Assembly (NCBI RefSeq): GCF_002221525.1
Contig: NZ_CP011028.1
Span: 1,871,001 to 1,935,000, forward strand
Length of the DNA stretch: 64,000 nt
Reading direction: 5' to 3'
Source: Pseudoalteromonas espejiana DSM 9414
GTDB lineage: Bacteria; Pseudomonadota; Gammaproteobacteria; Enterobacterales; Alteromonadaceae
A program made the translations under genes and the position numbers. The notes under the pieces were generated by a model that did no database searches, was not told the origin of the DNA, and saw only the letters and a program-made list of their open reading frames with translations. Positions 1 through 7,818 of this stretch are shown piece by piece. Within the stretch, counting starts at the first letter, position 1; each line of letters opens with the position of its first letter.

Positions 1-525
1 CAGCTCTCGCTCTTTACCTGCACTAAGCTCAAACAAAAACAGTTTTAGCTCTTTGTACAAAGGGTGCTTTTTACTTAAACCATGATCAACCGCTAAAGAG
101 AATGCCCGCTCAAGTGAGAACCCCGCGCGCATGTAAACAAGTAACACACTTAGAAAAAACTCTAGGCTATTGTTAATTTGTTGCTTACGTTGGCCCTTTC
201 TAAACAAAAACCATATATCTGGCATAAAAAAGCACAATACACATAGTATAGAAGTTGCTGTTATGCTCAGTTCATAACCCGATATCTCTATAGCTGTGTA
301 ACCACAAAATGCAGCTGCCATTTTAAAACAGTACATACTTAATAAAATTTTATTTATTTGAAACCCAGCTTGTCTAAGCTGCGACTTAGAAATAATTATG
401 AGTGGGTACCAATTAATACTTTTTTTAACGGGCTTTTGTACTTCAGCTTTTAATGATTGCTTATGAATATGAATAAACGCACCCATAGAGATCATAAGGC
501 CTATAAATAAAAATAGATCTATCAT
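1..525 (-). CDS. tadC: TadC-like pilus assembly membrane protein (partial, runs off left edge)
   Basis: Translating the minus strand from the ATG at 525 gives an open frame to the window edge (175 codons, no stop seen), beginning MIDLFLFIGLMISMGAF. The protein has hydrophobic segments near its N-terminus and at about residues 55-95, followed by a sequence around residues 110-175 with the feel of a type II secretion F domain (T2SSF, TadB/TadC family). The start codon overlaps the tadB stop as ATGA, so translation is probably coupled. In Tad systems TadC pairs with TadB as the inner-membrane platform driven by the TadA ATPase. Its C-terminal half lies outside the window. The call rests mainly on position and T2SSF-like character. 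Confidence 0.8.
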   Translation of the reverse strand, partial: MIDLFLFIGLMISMGAFIHIHKQSLKAEVQKPVKKSINWYPLIIISKSQLRQAGFQINKILLSMYCFKMAAAFCGYTAIEISGYELSITATSILCVLCFFMPDIWFLFRKGQRKQQINNSLEFFLSVLLVYMRAGFSLERAFSLAVDHGLSKKHPLYKELKLFLFELSAGKEREL

Positions 526-1397
526 AGTGTTACCCTCAAGCTTAAGCGTAACCATAAAAAACCAAACAGCTGACAAAGTACTGCCACGGTTATAAATGCC
601 ATGCCATTAGGATTATTCAAAAGCGGATCAAACCACGTTGGGTCGGTGTAGTTAAATAATGGCACTAATGCATAGGGTAAAACGCCACTAAATACGGCTG
701 CGTACTTAGTGCCCGAAAGCTTAGCCTTTAATTGTTGGCGGTCTAAGGTTCTTAATGCCATCATTTTACATACGCTTTTTAGCATATCAGTTAAATCGCA
801 TTGGCTTTGTGCGTGAGTAATTATACTGTGTGCAAACAGGCGAACGGTTTCGCAGTTGTAGCGGTTAATTAGTGGGTAAAATGATGTATGTGCATCGCTT
901 CCCATACTCATACGCTGCAGTAATAAGTGGCTTTGCTCTTTTATGTATTTGTCTGCGTGTTCGTCTGCAAATTGCATCGCTTGCTGCAGAGATAATCCCG
1001 TACTTAAACAAGACTGTACAGTTTCCATATACTCTAAAAATAAATGCTCAAACTTAGCAAGCTTGTAATGAGCTAAGTCAATAACAAAAATAAAGCAGGT
1101 TATAAAAACAACCATTGCGAGTATTAGCGCGCTCGTAGAAGCCTGCGGATAATAATGCTTTGCAACAAACCATGCACTACTTGCCAGTGAACTGGCTACA
1201 CTAATAAATAAAATATTACTTATATTTATACCCAACACACGCAATGAAAGCGTAAGAATATCTTTCTCTTGTAATACATCTTCATCTTGCAGGGTGTTTG
1301 TTGCTGGTTTTTTTACATTAATGGTAATAAACACACTCAGTGCCAATGTAAGCGAAATAACACTGGCTATTGCAAGTAGGTAATCAAGCTTATTCAT
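522..1397 (-). CDS. tadB: TadB-like inner-membrane platform protein of Tad pilus
   Basis: This 291-residue membrane protein has hydrophobic segments near the N-terminus (about 5-26), at about 50-110 and at the C-terminus (about 235-290). Between them lies a cytoplasmic T2SSF-type domain (about 115-230) with the usual 'glycine-leucine-serine...A' helix (TGLSLQQAMQFADE). It is known as the inner-membrane platform subunit of Tad/Flp pili, working with TadC and the TadA ATPase. It overlaps tadA by 8 bp upstream and tadC by 4 bp downstream, so the three are surely co-transcribed. Family assignment is confident; the TadB rather than TadC label follows gene order. Confidence 0.85.
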   Translation of the reverse strand: MNKLDYLLAIASVISLTLALSVFITINVKKPATNTLQDEDVLQEKDILTLSLRVLGINISNILFISVASSLASSAWFVAKHYYPQASTSALILAMVVFITCFIFVIDLAHYKLAKFEHLFLEYMETVQSCLSTGLSLQQAMQFADEHADKYIKEQSHLLLQRMSMGSDAHTSFYPLINRYNCETVRLFAHSIITHAQSQCDLTDMLKSVCKMMALRTLDRQQLKAKLSGTKYAAVFSGVLPYALVPLFNYTDPTWFDPLLNNPNGMAFITVAVLCQLFGFLWLRLSLRVTL

Positions 1398-2688
1398 AGC
1401 TTAACTCCTCATTTGCATTGAGAAGTGTTTGAAGTCGCTGCTTATTTGCCCCTTGCTGGGTCATAAATTTAATAACACTTGAGTCGTTAACAGCATTGGC
1501 TGATACTTTTTCAATATCACTCGCGCTATATAAAGAGCTAAAGTGTGCATTGCCATTTACTTGCTTAATTTCACCAATGCTTTTGAGTGTTCTTACACCA
1601 TCGGTGCTGCGAAAAACATGCACTATTAATTGAATACTTGAGGCAATTAAAGCACTTGTATGGTTATCGCTAAGTTGCGCATTGTGTAATTGTACGAGCG
1701 TGCTAAGGCGTGTAACTGCATCACTTGCACTGTTAGCGTGAATAGTTGTCATAGAGCCTTGATGACCACAGTTCATGGCCTGGAGCATGTCGATTACTTC
1801 ACCTGAGCGTACTTCACCTACTAGTATTCTATCGGCACGCATTCTGAGTGCTGCTTTAACTAAATCTCTTAAGCTCACGGCCCCTTTGCCATCGCTGTTT
1901 GTATCATGTGCTTCAAGTTGTACAACGTGATTGTGATGCAAGCTAAGTTCGGCGCTTTCTTCAATGGTTACAACGCGCTCATTTGGATTTATTGAGTTAG
2001 CAAGCACATTTAAAAGCGTTGTTTTACCTGCGCCAGCATTTCCGCACACCAAAATGTTTACGCCCATTTTTACAGCGGTCTTTAAAAATGTAAGCGTGTT
2101 TTGATTTAGTACATTATTAGAAATTAAAAACTCATCATTAATTTTCTTATGATTAAACTTCCTAATAGAAACGATGGCTGCGCTTGTGCAAGCAGGAGGA
2201 ACAATTATATGTACCCTGCTGCCATCTTTTAGCTTGCCATCAACTATCGGCATTAATGCATTTACTTGACGCCCACAGCTATCAAGTAACCTATCTACAA
2301 AGCGACGTAAATGACGTTCATCGTCAAATTTACTTGCTGTGCACAGTAACTTACCTTGTTTATCAATCCAAATGTCTTGTGTGTCGTTAATTAAAATGTC
2401 GCTTACTTGGTCATCCAGCATAAATTGCGCAATAGGCCCTAGGCCTTGGATTTCATCATATACAGCTTGAACGACTTGTTCTTGTTGGTATTTGTTAAAT
2501 GAAGCATGTTCGAACTCTTCTAAGTCGCTGCAAAGTGAAGCTATTTTTTCAAGTACGCCGTCTGACAGTAGAGCTTTTGGGTCTTGCTCGTACTCTTCAA
2601 TGACTGCATCGTGGAGTATTTTTTTAAGCTCTTCAAAGGTGCTTAAGCTTTCGTCGATAGCATCTGATTTATTTGATAAGTTAAACAT
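1390..2688 (-). CDS. tadA: TadA/CpaF secretion ATPase of Tad pilus
   Basis: A 432-residue hexameric secretion ATPase of the TadA/CpaF/VirB11 family that powers Tad pilus assembly at the inner membrane. The Walker A motif is GNAGAGKTT at residues 216-224. The acidic ESAE box follows at about 244-248, the Walker B-like RILVGEVR at about 287-294 and the His box with TTIHANS at about 314-320. The N-terminal 90 residues are the usual variable helical region. Length is normal for the family. It starts 6 bp after the cpaB stop and overlaps tadB, inside the prepilin-cpaB-tadABC unit. No tadZ/cpaE gene is seen upstream of tadA, where many loci carry it. Confidence 0.95.
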   Translation of the reverse strand: MFNLSNKSDAIDESLSTFEELKKILHDAVIEEYEQDPKALLSDGVLEKIASLCSDLEEFEHASFNKYQQEQVVQAVYDEIQGLGPIAQFMLDDQVSDILINDTQDIWIDKQGKLLCTASKFDDERHLRRFVDRLLDSCGRQVNALMPIVDGKLKDGSRVHIIVPPACTSAAIVSIRKFNHKKINDEFLISNNVLNQNTLTFLKTAVKMGVNILVCGNAGAGKTTLLNVLANSINPNERVVTIEESAELSLHHNHVVQLEAHDTNSDGKGAVSLRDLVKAALRMRADRILVGEVRSGEVIDMLQAMNCGHQGSMTTIHANSASDAVTRLSTLVQLHNAQLSDNHTSALIASSIQLIVHVFRSTDGVRTLKSIGEIKQVNGNAHFSSLYSASDIEKVSANAVNDSSVIKFMTQQGANKQRLQTLLNANEELSYE

Positions 2689-2694
2689 AGGTAC

Positions 2695-3462
2695 TCACTT
2701 AGCCACATAGACGGCTTCGTTTTTCACACCTTTAACAACCTCTATAGTGCGACTGGTTTGTAATCTTGAAAAGTTTTGAAGCTTCCCTTGTTCAATATCG
2801 TAGGCGCTGTGAACAATAATGGAGACTTTGTCTTCTAAATCTATTCCGGCCAGTGAATACACATCTTTAGGTAACACGGCAAGCACCAAAGACACCGCGC
2901 TTGCAGGTGATGGCTCTTTATTTGAAAGGCTATCCATAACACCAGGCTTTTGTGCTTTGCCTTTAGGGCCTTTGGATACACCAATGAGCTGTACATCACG
3001 GGCAACTGTTCTTACTAAACGATTAGTTTTAGCAACAATATCTAAGCGATCACCTTTATGAACGCGAGAAAGAGGAATATCTAAACTGTTGAGTTTAAGT
3101 GTGTATAGGACTCTGCCTGCAGGAATCGCTTCAGACAGGTTTTGGCTTTTCGCCTGTATAAAATCGGTTTCAAATAAGGGTTGATCGCCCATTTTATTTG
3201 TCGCTAACTGCTTACCAATAAGCGCCCGAGGATTTTGTACACTCAGAGCAATATTTGCATAGTTAGTGGGGTCTACTTGCTTTTGAGACACATCGTTTAC
3301 ACTAATAGTTTGCCCAGCAGACATGTTTTTATTTACAACCCAAACACTGACTACATCTTGTTCATTTACTTGTCTTATCCCAAGTGCTGAAGCCAACATG
3401 CCAGAGGTAATAAGTAAGGTAAGTGCAGCTGTAGTTGCACCTTTATTATTTTTACTTTTCAT
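2695..3462 (-). CDS. cpaB: CpaB/RcpC family Tad pilus assembly protein
   Basis: A 255-residue protein with one N-terminal membrane segment (about 8-28), followed by a SAF-like domain beginning VVNKNMSAGQTISVNDVSQKQV (about residues 42-63) and the C-terminal RcpC/CpaB region (about 110-240, including SLDIPLSRVHKGDRLDIV). CpaB/RcpC proteins sit in the periplasm beside the secretin and are needed for Tad pilus export. The ATG is preceded by a strong AGGAGG. The gene follows the prepilin by 67 bp and precedes tadA by 6 bp. In many Tad loci cpaB lies directly before the secretin gene; here the secretin lies in a separate upstream unit. Confidence 0.88.
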   Translation of the reverse strand: MKSKNNKGATTAALTLLITSGMLASALGIRQVNEQDVVSVWVVNKNMSAGQTISVNDVSQKQVDPTNYANIALSVQNPRALIGKQLATNKMGDQPLFETDFIQAKSQNLSEAIPAGRVLYTLKLNSLDIPLSRVHKGDRLDIVAKTNRLVRTVARDVQLIGVSKGPKGKAQKPGVMDSLSNKEPSPASAVSLVLAVLPKDVYSLAGIDLEDKVSIIVHSAYDIEQGKLQNFSRLQTSRTIEVVKGVKNEAVYVAK

Positions 3463-3529
3463 TGCAGCCCTCCTAACAAAATCTCACTGCCACACAGTTG
3501 TGGCAGTGTGCTTTAGCTTTGTAATCAAA

Positions 3530-3919
3530 CTAGTTACCTTGGAATCCACCTGCTGTAGTTCGCGTTGCAGCGTCACCGCTTGGCGTCGCACTGATAAGCG
3601 CAGCACTTTCACTAAAGTCTGATGTTACGAAAGTAAATGAAGTGCCATCACCTGCGTAGGTGTCTACTGCATCCACATAGCCAGAACCTGAAATCTCAGC
3701 TGTACCCTCGGCGTTAATCATGCCATCAAATACATAACTTTGGTCAAGTGAACCAATGGCCTCTGCTACATCTTCAAGCTCACTCGTTACCGAGTCACGC
3801 AAGGTTGATAAACCAATTACAAGCGCTGCAACCATAGACGTAGAAAGGATGATGAGCTCTGATGTAAGTACAAAACCTTTTTGTTTTTTGCTATTTAAAT
3901 TACTTTTCATAGTTTTCAT
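3530..3919 (-). CDS. Flp/Tad-type prepilin-like protein
   Basis: A 129-residue protein with a short basic leader ending in KKQKG, a hydrophobic helix starting FVLTSELIILSTSMVAALVIGL and a Gly/Ser/Thr/Asp-rich C-terminal part. This matches a class III signal peptide cut after Gly by a prepilin peptidase. The conserved Glu falls at +6 after the cut rather than the canonical +5, and the mature part is longer than a classic Flp subunit. The ATG at 3919 is chosen because AAGGTG sits 6 bp upstream; an in-frame GTG at 3928 lies inside that site. It is first in the unit leading to cpaB-tadABC, behind a sigma-54-like promoter. It is probably the major or a minor pilin. Confidence 0.75.
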   Translation of the reverse strand: MKTMKSNLNSKKQKGFVLTSELIILSTSMVAALVIGLSTLRDSVTSELEDVAEAIGSLDQSYVFDGMINAEGTAEISGSGYVDAVDTYAGDGTSFTFVTSDFSESAALISATPSGDAATRTTAGGFQGN

Positions 3920-3965
3920 AATGATCACCTTAAAAAATTAGGAGCTTATGCTCACTTTATATATA

Positions 3966-3979
3966 GCGAGGACTATGCC
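3966..3979 (-). promoter_or_regulatory. Sigma-54-like promoter of the prepilin-cpaB-tadABC unit
   Basis: On the minus strand TTGGCATAGTCCTCGCTA contains GG-N10-GC with good agreement to the -24/-12 consensus (TGGCAC..TTGC). The -24 GG is at 3979-3978 and the -12 GC at 3967-3966. Transcription would start near 3954, giving a leader of about 35 bases before the ATG at 3919. A second promoter with the same architecture lies before the secretin gene. Confidence 0.6.
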
Positions 3980-4049
3980 AAAATTTATACCATTTAATTT
4001 CAATTACTTACATTTAAACTCTGTTATTTTATTTACTATTCCTTGATAT

Positions 4050-4068
4050 GATTCGCATTTTGCAAATC
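4050..4068 (-). promoter_or_regulatory. Palindromic upstream element (candidate enhancer site) of the prepilin unit
   Basis: The minus strand reads ATTTGCAAAATGCGAAT, a near-palindrome centred at 4059, about 93 bp upstream of the -12 element. An almost identical palindrome (ATTTGCATTTTGCAAAT) is found at an equivalent distance from the secretin promoter. The position fits an upstream activating site for a sigma-54 enhancer-binding protein. Confidence 0.55.
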
Positions 4069-4217
4069 ATTTTTAAATTACACATATTTCAAAGCACAAA
4101 AAACCATAAGTTCAAGTTAACTTACTGTTATAAATAAAATAATTTCGGATGTTTGGTTTTAATAATGAGAATTTGGGATAGGCTATTTATTGAGGGATTT
4201 GTTAGGCGCTTTGAGCA

Positions 4218-4249
4218 AGTGAGTTGACAGTCATTTTTATCAACTCACT
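4218..4249. terminator. Stem-loop between the Tad units
   Basis: AGTGAGTTGA at 4218-4227 and its exact complement TCAACTCACT at 4240-4249 enclose a 12-nt loop. It lies about 130 bp downstream of the tadD-like stop. There is no long T-run, so it may be a terminator or an mRNA-stabilising hairpin. Confidence 0.4.
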
Positions 4250-4272
4250 GGTTTATTTATAAACAAAGCTTA

Positions 4273-4340
4273 GGGTCTGTTGAGCTTTCAAGGTTAAATT
4301 TGCAGCAGCCTGTTTAGTATACAGGCGAGGCAGCGCCTAG
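4273..4340 (+). repeat. Diverged half copy of the 51.6-kb MITE-like element
   Basis: These 68 bp align without gaps to 51597-51664, sharing GGG.GTGTTGA-like ends, the core AATTTGCAGCAG and AGGC.AGGCAG.GCCTA, at roughly three quarters identity by eye. As in the full copy, it is preceded by a TA dinucleotide (4271-4272). No right-hand inverted repeat follows, so this is a solo end or decayed remnant. Confidence 0.6.
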
Positions 4341-4376
4341 TGTTTAACTGAGTATTAAATTAAAAAGGTGTTTATC

Positions 4377-5054
4377 TTAACTTGTACAGTTTCCAAGTAC
4401 GGTTAATTTAGCGTAACGCGCAACAGCACTTTTGTGGTGTGGGTCAATACTCATTGCTTTATCATAATAGTTACACGCTAAATGGTTATTAGTTGTGGCC
4501 TCTTCAATTAACCCTTTGTGGTAATAATAGCTGCTTTGGTTTACCCCAAATTTATAAGCAAGTTCTAGGTAATTAGATGAAACAACATACCCTCCTTGTG
4601 CATAATAAATTGAGGCCATTTGCAAATATGGCGAGGCATGTGTACCAAATACATCAATTGCATATTGCGCTATTTGTTTTGCTTTAGCTAAATTACCCTG
4701 CTCAATAGCTAACGTTACACCTAGCGTAAGTGTATTTAATGGTGGGTTTGGTGCATTAAGTAGCTGATTAACAATTTGCTGAGCTTGGCTATTGCGCCCA
4801 CTTTTATAATAGCTGTATGCAGCAACCGACAAAATAGCAGTGTTACTCGGGTGTTCCAGCATAAGCTGATTAAGCTCATGAACCAGCGTCAAGCAATTTG
4901 CTGCAGTTGCGCCTTCACACTTAAGTGGTGCTGTATTTATATTGTATTTAGTCACTATGTTGTTTAATGCTGTATAGGGGTTTACGCTTGGCTTGTAATC
5001 TACATGCGCACAACCAGCTAAAGTAAGTAAAATAAATATAACAATAATTTTCAT
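4377..5054 (-). CDS. tadD: TadD-like TPR lipoprotein
   Basis: A 225-residue lipoprotein. The signal peptide MKIIVIFILLTLAGC ends in a lipobox (LAGC), with Cys15 as the acylated residue. The rest is helical with tetratricopeptide repeats, clearest at about residues 70-135 and 145-215 (for example YYHKGLIEEATTNNHLACNYYDKAMSIDPHHKSAVARYAKL). TadD-type lipoproteins assist secretin assembly in Tad systems. Its ATG overlaps the secretin stop as ATGA, so the two are translationally coupled. Identity as TadD follows from the TPR lipoprotein character and neighbours. Confidence 0.75.
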   Translation of the reverse strand: MKIIVIFILLTLAGCAHVDYKPSVNPYTALNNIVTKYNINTAPLKCEGATAANCLTLVHELNQLMLEHPSNTAILSVAAYSYYKSGRNSQAQQIVNQLLNAPNPPLNTLTLGVTLAIEQGNLAKAKQIAQYAIDVFGTHASPYLQMASIYYAQGGYVVSSNYLELAYKFGVNQSSYYYHKGLIEEATTNNHLACNYYDKAMSIDPHHKSAVARYAKLTVLGNCTS

Positions 5055-6970
5055 AACCCTTGCTCCTGTATATAGCTTATTAGTTGGCTATCTATGTCAG
5101 CGTTTTGCCATGCGCGAAGACTATTAATCGGTTCACGTACTAAGTTAGGTGTTACAACAATAATTAGTTCACGGTTGTTTTCACTATTGCTGGTTGTTTC
5201 AGTTAACTTTCCTAACATGCTGTTGCCATTAGCGTCAGGCACAAAGTCATGGCTTGCGTTGTTATCTGTACTTATTAATCCGCCAATTATTAAAGGTTGG
5301 CCATCTTGTAGGCGAGTTGAAGTTTGCATACTGCGAGTATTAAATGCGCTGCTGTTTAAGCTACTGCCCGTGCTTTGTGCTATTTCTGCCGTAAGTGTTG
5401 TGTCGGGTAAAGAAATAACAGGGTTTAAATCTAGGGTTATTCGGTCTTTATCGTCTACTAATGCGCGTACGTTTAGCTCTACCCCAAACGATTTAAATTC
5501 AGTGCCACTAAATACAGAGCCACTATTACCTTGTTGACCACTAGTTACACCTGACGGGCTGTAACTGGTTGGCACGGGTACTTCGCCACCTACTTTAAAA
5601 ACAGCGCTTTCGCCAGCTAATACAGTTAATGTTGGGCGTGATAACGTGCGTGAAATACCTTCTTGCTCAAGTAATGAGAACAACATATCGATGGCAAATT
5701 GAGAGGTTGATAGCTGCAAATTGTTAGTTAGCTGTCCGCCTATGAGTTGTAATGCATTTTCAATTGTTGCAGAGCCTGACTCACGACTTGCCATACCTTC
5801 TAAGCCAAATAAACCTTGCTCTTTTTCATACCCCGTAGTCAACACACTAATATCTGGTCGCCACTGCTTTAAGCGACGTTGATTAACTTCATACAACTGA
5901 ACAGATACTCGTACTTGTGGTAAATCTTCCACTTCTATACTCGAGAGCACTTTGCCATTAGCAACAGAAAGCAACGTAGCCCGTGCTACATTTGAGCTTA
6001 CGTTACTTAAGGTAAGCCCTGAGTCTTCGTTTAATAAAGCGCCTGATTCGTTCGCTAACACTTCAATTGGGCTGCTATTATTTTGTGCTGCGTTAGTCAT
6101 CAGCCCGTTAGGATCAAGTGCAGCACCTGGTATTTGCGTAGCTTGCTCAGGCTCAAACAATTTATTTACGGTATTGAGTAACCTTACTAATTCAATTTGG
6201 TTTTTAACCGTACCAGATAGCATAAATACATCATTTTCATCATTTGATAGTTCATCAACCGAAATACGTTTAATCGTTACATTGTTAGCACCCATCGACT
6301 TTAATACTTGTGCAATTCGCTCCTCTTTAGGCTTTGGTGCTTGCGTTACTTTAATTAAGTTGATAATGGCAACTTTACTGGAGTTTTGAGAAAGCCCATT
6401 ATTTAAATTGCCCATACCTTGTAAGCGTTGAGCAAGTGAATTAAACATACCTTGATTTGGTGCTGAGGTTATAACAGGTTGAGAAGATTGCGCGCTGCTT
6501 GCATACAAATAGTTTTTTGCTGCTTCATGTGCTGCATGGCGATAGTTAAGTGTTGGCACTTCACCACGAAGCACTACTGCATGCCTGTCTGGGGCAATGG
6601 TTAATTTAACATTGGGATGTATATCATTAAGTGCGTTTTCTAGCACACTGTAATCTTCGGTTACACCCAACAGAAATGTCTCTGAAGTACTATCGTCATA
6701 CCATACCATCATAGATGTACGGCCTAACTTTTTAGCTAAGATTAATAGCTCTCGCCCATTTACAACGTTTACATCAAGCGTTGTTTCATGGCCAAGTGCC
6801 ACACGTGCTATATCACGATTAAACACAAAACGAGTATGGGTCCATTTAACTAAATGGGATACTTTTTTCACTCGTTCACCATTTGCGTTTTCTATGTAGT
6901 TTAAATTACTTTGCTGAGCCCAAATACAATAAGGTAAAAAAAGTAACACTGCGATGATTGTTTTAAACAT
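5051..6970 (-). CDS. rcpA: RcpA/CpaC outer-membrane secretin of Tad pilus
   Basis: A 639-residue secretin with signal peptide MFKTIIAVLLFLPYCIWA. The N-terminal periplasmic part (about 20-330) includes the pilus-secretin N domain (VARVALGHETTLDVN-like segment near 55-100) and a BON-like region. The C-terminal secretin core is at about 340-620, with typical stretches RPTLTVLAGESAVFKVGGEVPVP and SSLNSSAFNTRSMQTSTRLQDGQPLIIGGL. It forms the outer-membrane channel through which the Tad pilus emerges. At 639 residues it is long for RcpA/CpaC, through inserts rich in Asn and Ser near 165-200 and 285-330. It heads its own unit with the tadD-like gene, behind a sigma-54-like promoter. Confidence 0.9.
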   Translation of the reverse strand: MFKTIIAVLLFLPYCIWAQQSNLNYIENANGERVKKVSHLVKWTHTRFVFNRDIARVALGHETTLDVNVVNGRELLILAKKLGRTSMMVWYDDSTSETFLLGVTEDYSVLENALNDIHPNVKLTIAPDRHAVVLRGEVPTLNYRHAAHEAAKNYLYASSAQSSQPVITSAPNQGMFNSLAQRLQGMGNLNNGLSQNSSKVAIINLIKVTQAPKPKEERIAQVLKSMGANNVTIKRISVDELSNDENDVFMLSGTVKNQIELVRLLNTVNKLFEPEQATQIPGAALDPNGLMTNAAQNNSSPIEVLANESGALLNEDSGLTLSNVSSNVARATLLSVANGKVLSSIEVEDLPQVRVSVQLYEVNQRRLKQWRPDISVLTTGYEKEQGLFGLEGMASRESGSATIENALQLIGGQLTNNLQLSTSQFAIDMLFSLLEQEGISRTLSRPTLTVLAGESAVFKVGGEVPVPTSYSPSGVTSGQQGNSGSVFSGTEFKSFGVELNVRALVDDKDRITLDLNPVISLPDTTLTAEIAQSTGSSLNSSAFNTRSMQTSTRLQDGQPLIIGGLISTDNNASHDFVPDANGNSMLGKLTETTSNSENNRELIIVVTPNLVREPINSLRAWQNADIDSQLISYIQEQGL

Positions 6971-7004
6971 ATACGCGTCCTCATTTATGCTTTGTATATA
7001 CAGA

Positions 7005-7018
7005 GCAATTATAAGACC
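7005..7018 (-). promoter_or_regulatory. Sigma-54-like promoter of the secretin-tadD unit
   Basis: The minus strand reads CTGGTCTTATAATTGCTCTG, giving GG-N10-GC with a complete TTGC at -12. The -24 GG is at 7018-7017 and the -12 GC at 7006-7005. The predicted start near 6993 gives a leader of about 23 bases before the ATG at 6970. Confidence 0.6.
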
Positions 7019-7089
7019 AGCGTTATATTATAAGTAAATTCAAGTGGTTAACTAAAGGTGGTGAGGATATGTGGAATGTTTTTGTATTT

Positions 7090-7110
7090 TGATTTGCAAA
7101 ATGCAAATAA
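7090..7110 (-). promoter_or_regulatory. Palindromic upstream element of the secretin unit
   Basis: ATTTGCAAAATGCAAAT (plus strand, 7092-7108, centre 7100) is a palindrome with 7-bp arms about 94 bp upstream of the -12 element. It matches the element before the prepilin promoter in sequence and, within 2 bp, in spacing. It is a candidate binding site for a shared activator. Confidence 0.55.
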
Positions 7111-7120
7111 AGTTAGGAGT

Positions 7121-7149
7121 CAGGGCACTCGCTTATGCTCAGTGCCCTG
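7121..7149 (-). terminator. Stem-loop after miaE
   Basis: CAGGGCACT (7121-7129) pairs with AGTGCCCTG (7141-7149), 8 bp beyond the miaE stop. The arms are GC-rich but no strong T-run follows on the minus strand. Confidence 0.5.
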
Positions 7150-7156
7150 CTTACTC

Positions 7157-7729
7157 TTAATGCAGTGCAGCCGTAAACGGGATGTTTTTACAAATTTCAG
7201 CTTCGGCAACCAGTAGTTCTTCTAAGCGTACGTCTACTTCTTCTTTATCAAAGTACTCGTAGGCAAGTTCAACAAACAGGTTTTTATGTTTTTCTTCTGA
7301 TTTGGCTATAGCAACATAAAAGTCTTTTTCTTTGCCTTCAGGCAGAGCTTGGGCAACTAACGAAAAACGTTCGTGGCCACGTGCTTCTATTACGCCGCCT
7401 ACTAATAATCTATCCATTAAAAAACCATCACGACCGTGTCTAAACAAAGCACGAATTTGCTTTATGTAGGGATCTTTTTTGTCATCACCTAAATTTGTAT
7501 CACGCTCAACAAGTAACTTAAGTACCTGTTTAAAGTGAATAAGCTCCTCAAGTGCTAGGTCGGTCATTGCTTTTACAAGCTTTCGTTTATCTGGGTAATG
7601 CGAGAGCATTGAAATTGCCATGCCCGATGCTTTTTTTTCAGCTGCTGCGTGGTCTTGTAAAAATGTATTAAAGTCGGCAAGTACCGCTTCGGTCCATTCA
7701 AAAGGTGTGTGGTATTTTAATTCAAACAT
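7157..7729 (-). CDS. miaE: tRNA-(ms2io6A)-hydroxylase MiaE
   Basis: A 190-residue ferritin-like diiron oxygenase that hydroxylates the isopentenyl side chain of ms2i6A37 in tRNAs reading UNN codons. Carboxylate/His ligands are visible in HAAAEKKAS (Glu31), LALEELIHF (Glu61-Glu62, His65), the ARGHERF helix (about 120-126) and SEEKHKNLF (about 144-152). Length and the whole sequence fit the bacterial MiaE family. It is single, with its own stem-loop downstream and the sulfotransferase gene 90 bp upstream on the same strand. Confidence 0.95.
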   Translation of the reverse strand: MFELKYHTPFEWTEAVLADFNTFLQDHAAAEKKASGMAISMLSHYPDKRKLVKAMTDLALEELIHFKQVLKLLVERDTNLGDDKKDPYIKQIRALFRHGRDGFLMDRLLVGGVIEARGHERFSLVAQALPEGKEKDFYVAIAKSEEKHKNLFVELAYEYFDKEEVDVRLEELLVAEAEICKNIPFTAALH

Positions 7730-7818
7730 TTTTTGTACTACTTAAAAAATAATGCGGAGATTTTAACTGATCTGATAAAAAAAATCTTGTGCAAACAACG
7801 CTAATAAACAGCCTCTCT

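Larger units (their letters stand above)
3920..4376. other. Regulatory intergenic region between the two Tad units
   Basis: About 450 bp without a credible gene. From the prepilin side it holds a sigma-54-like promoter (3966-3979), a palindromic upstream element (4050-4068), an AT-rich stretch, a strong stem-loop (4218-4249) and a 68-bp diverged copy of the left end of the MITE found at 51.6 kb (4273-4340). The last two lie downstream of the tadD-like gene. Confidence 0.7.
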
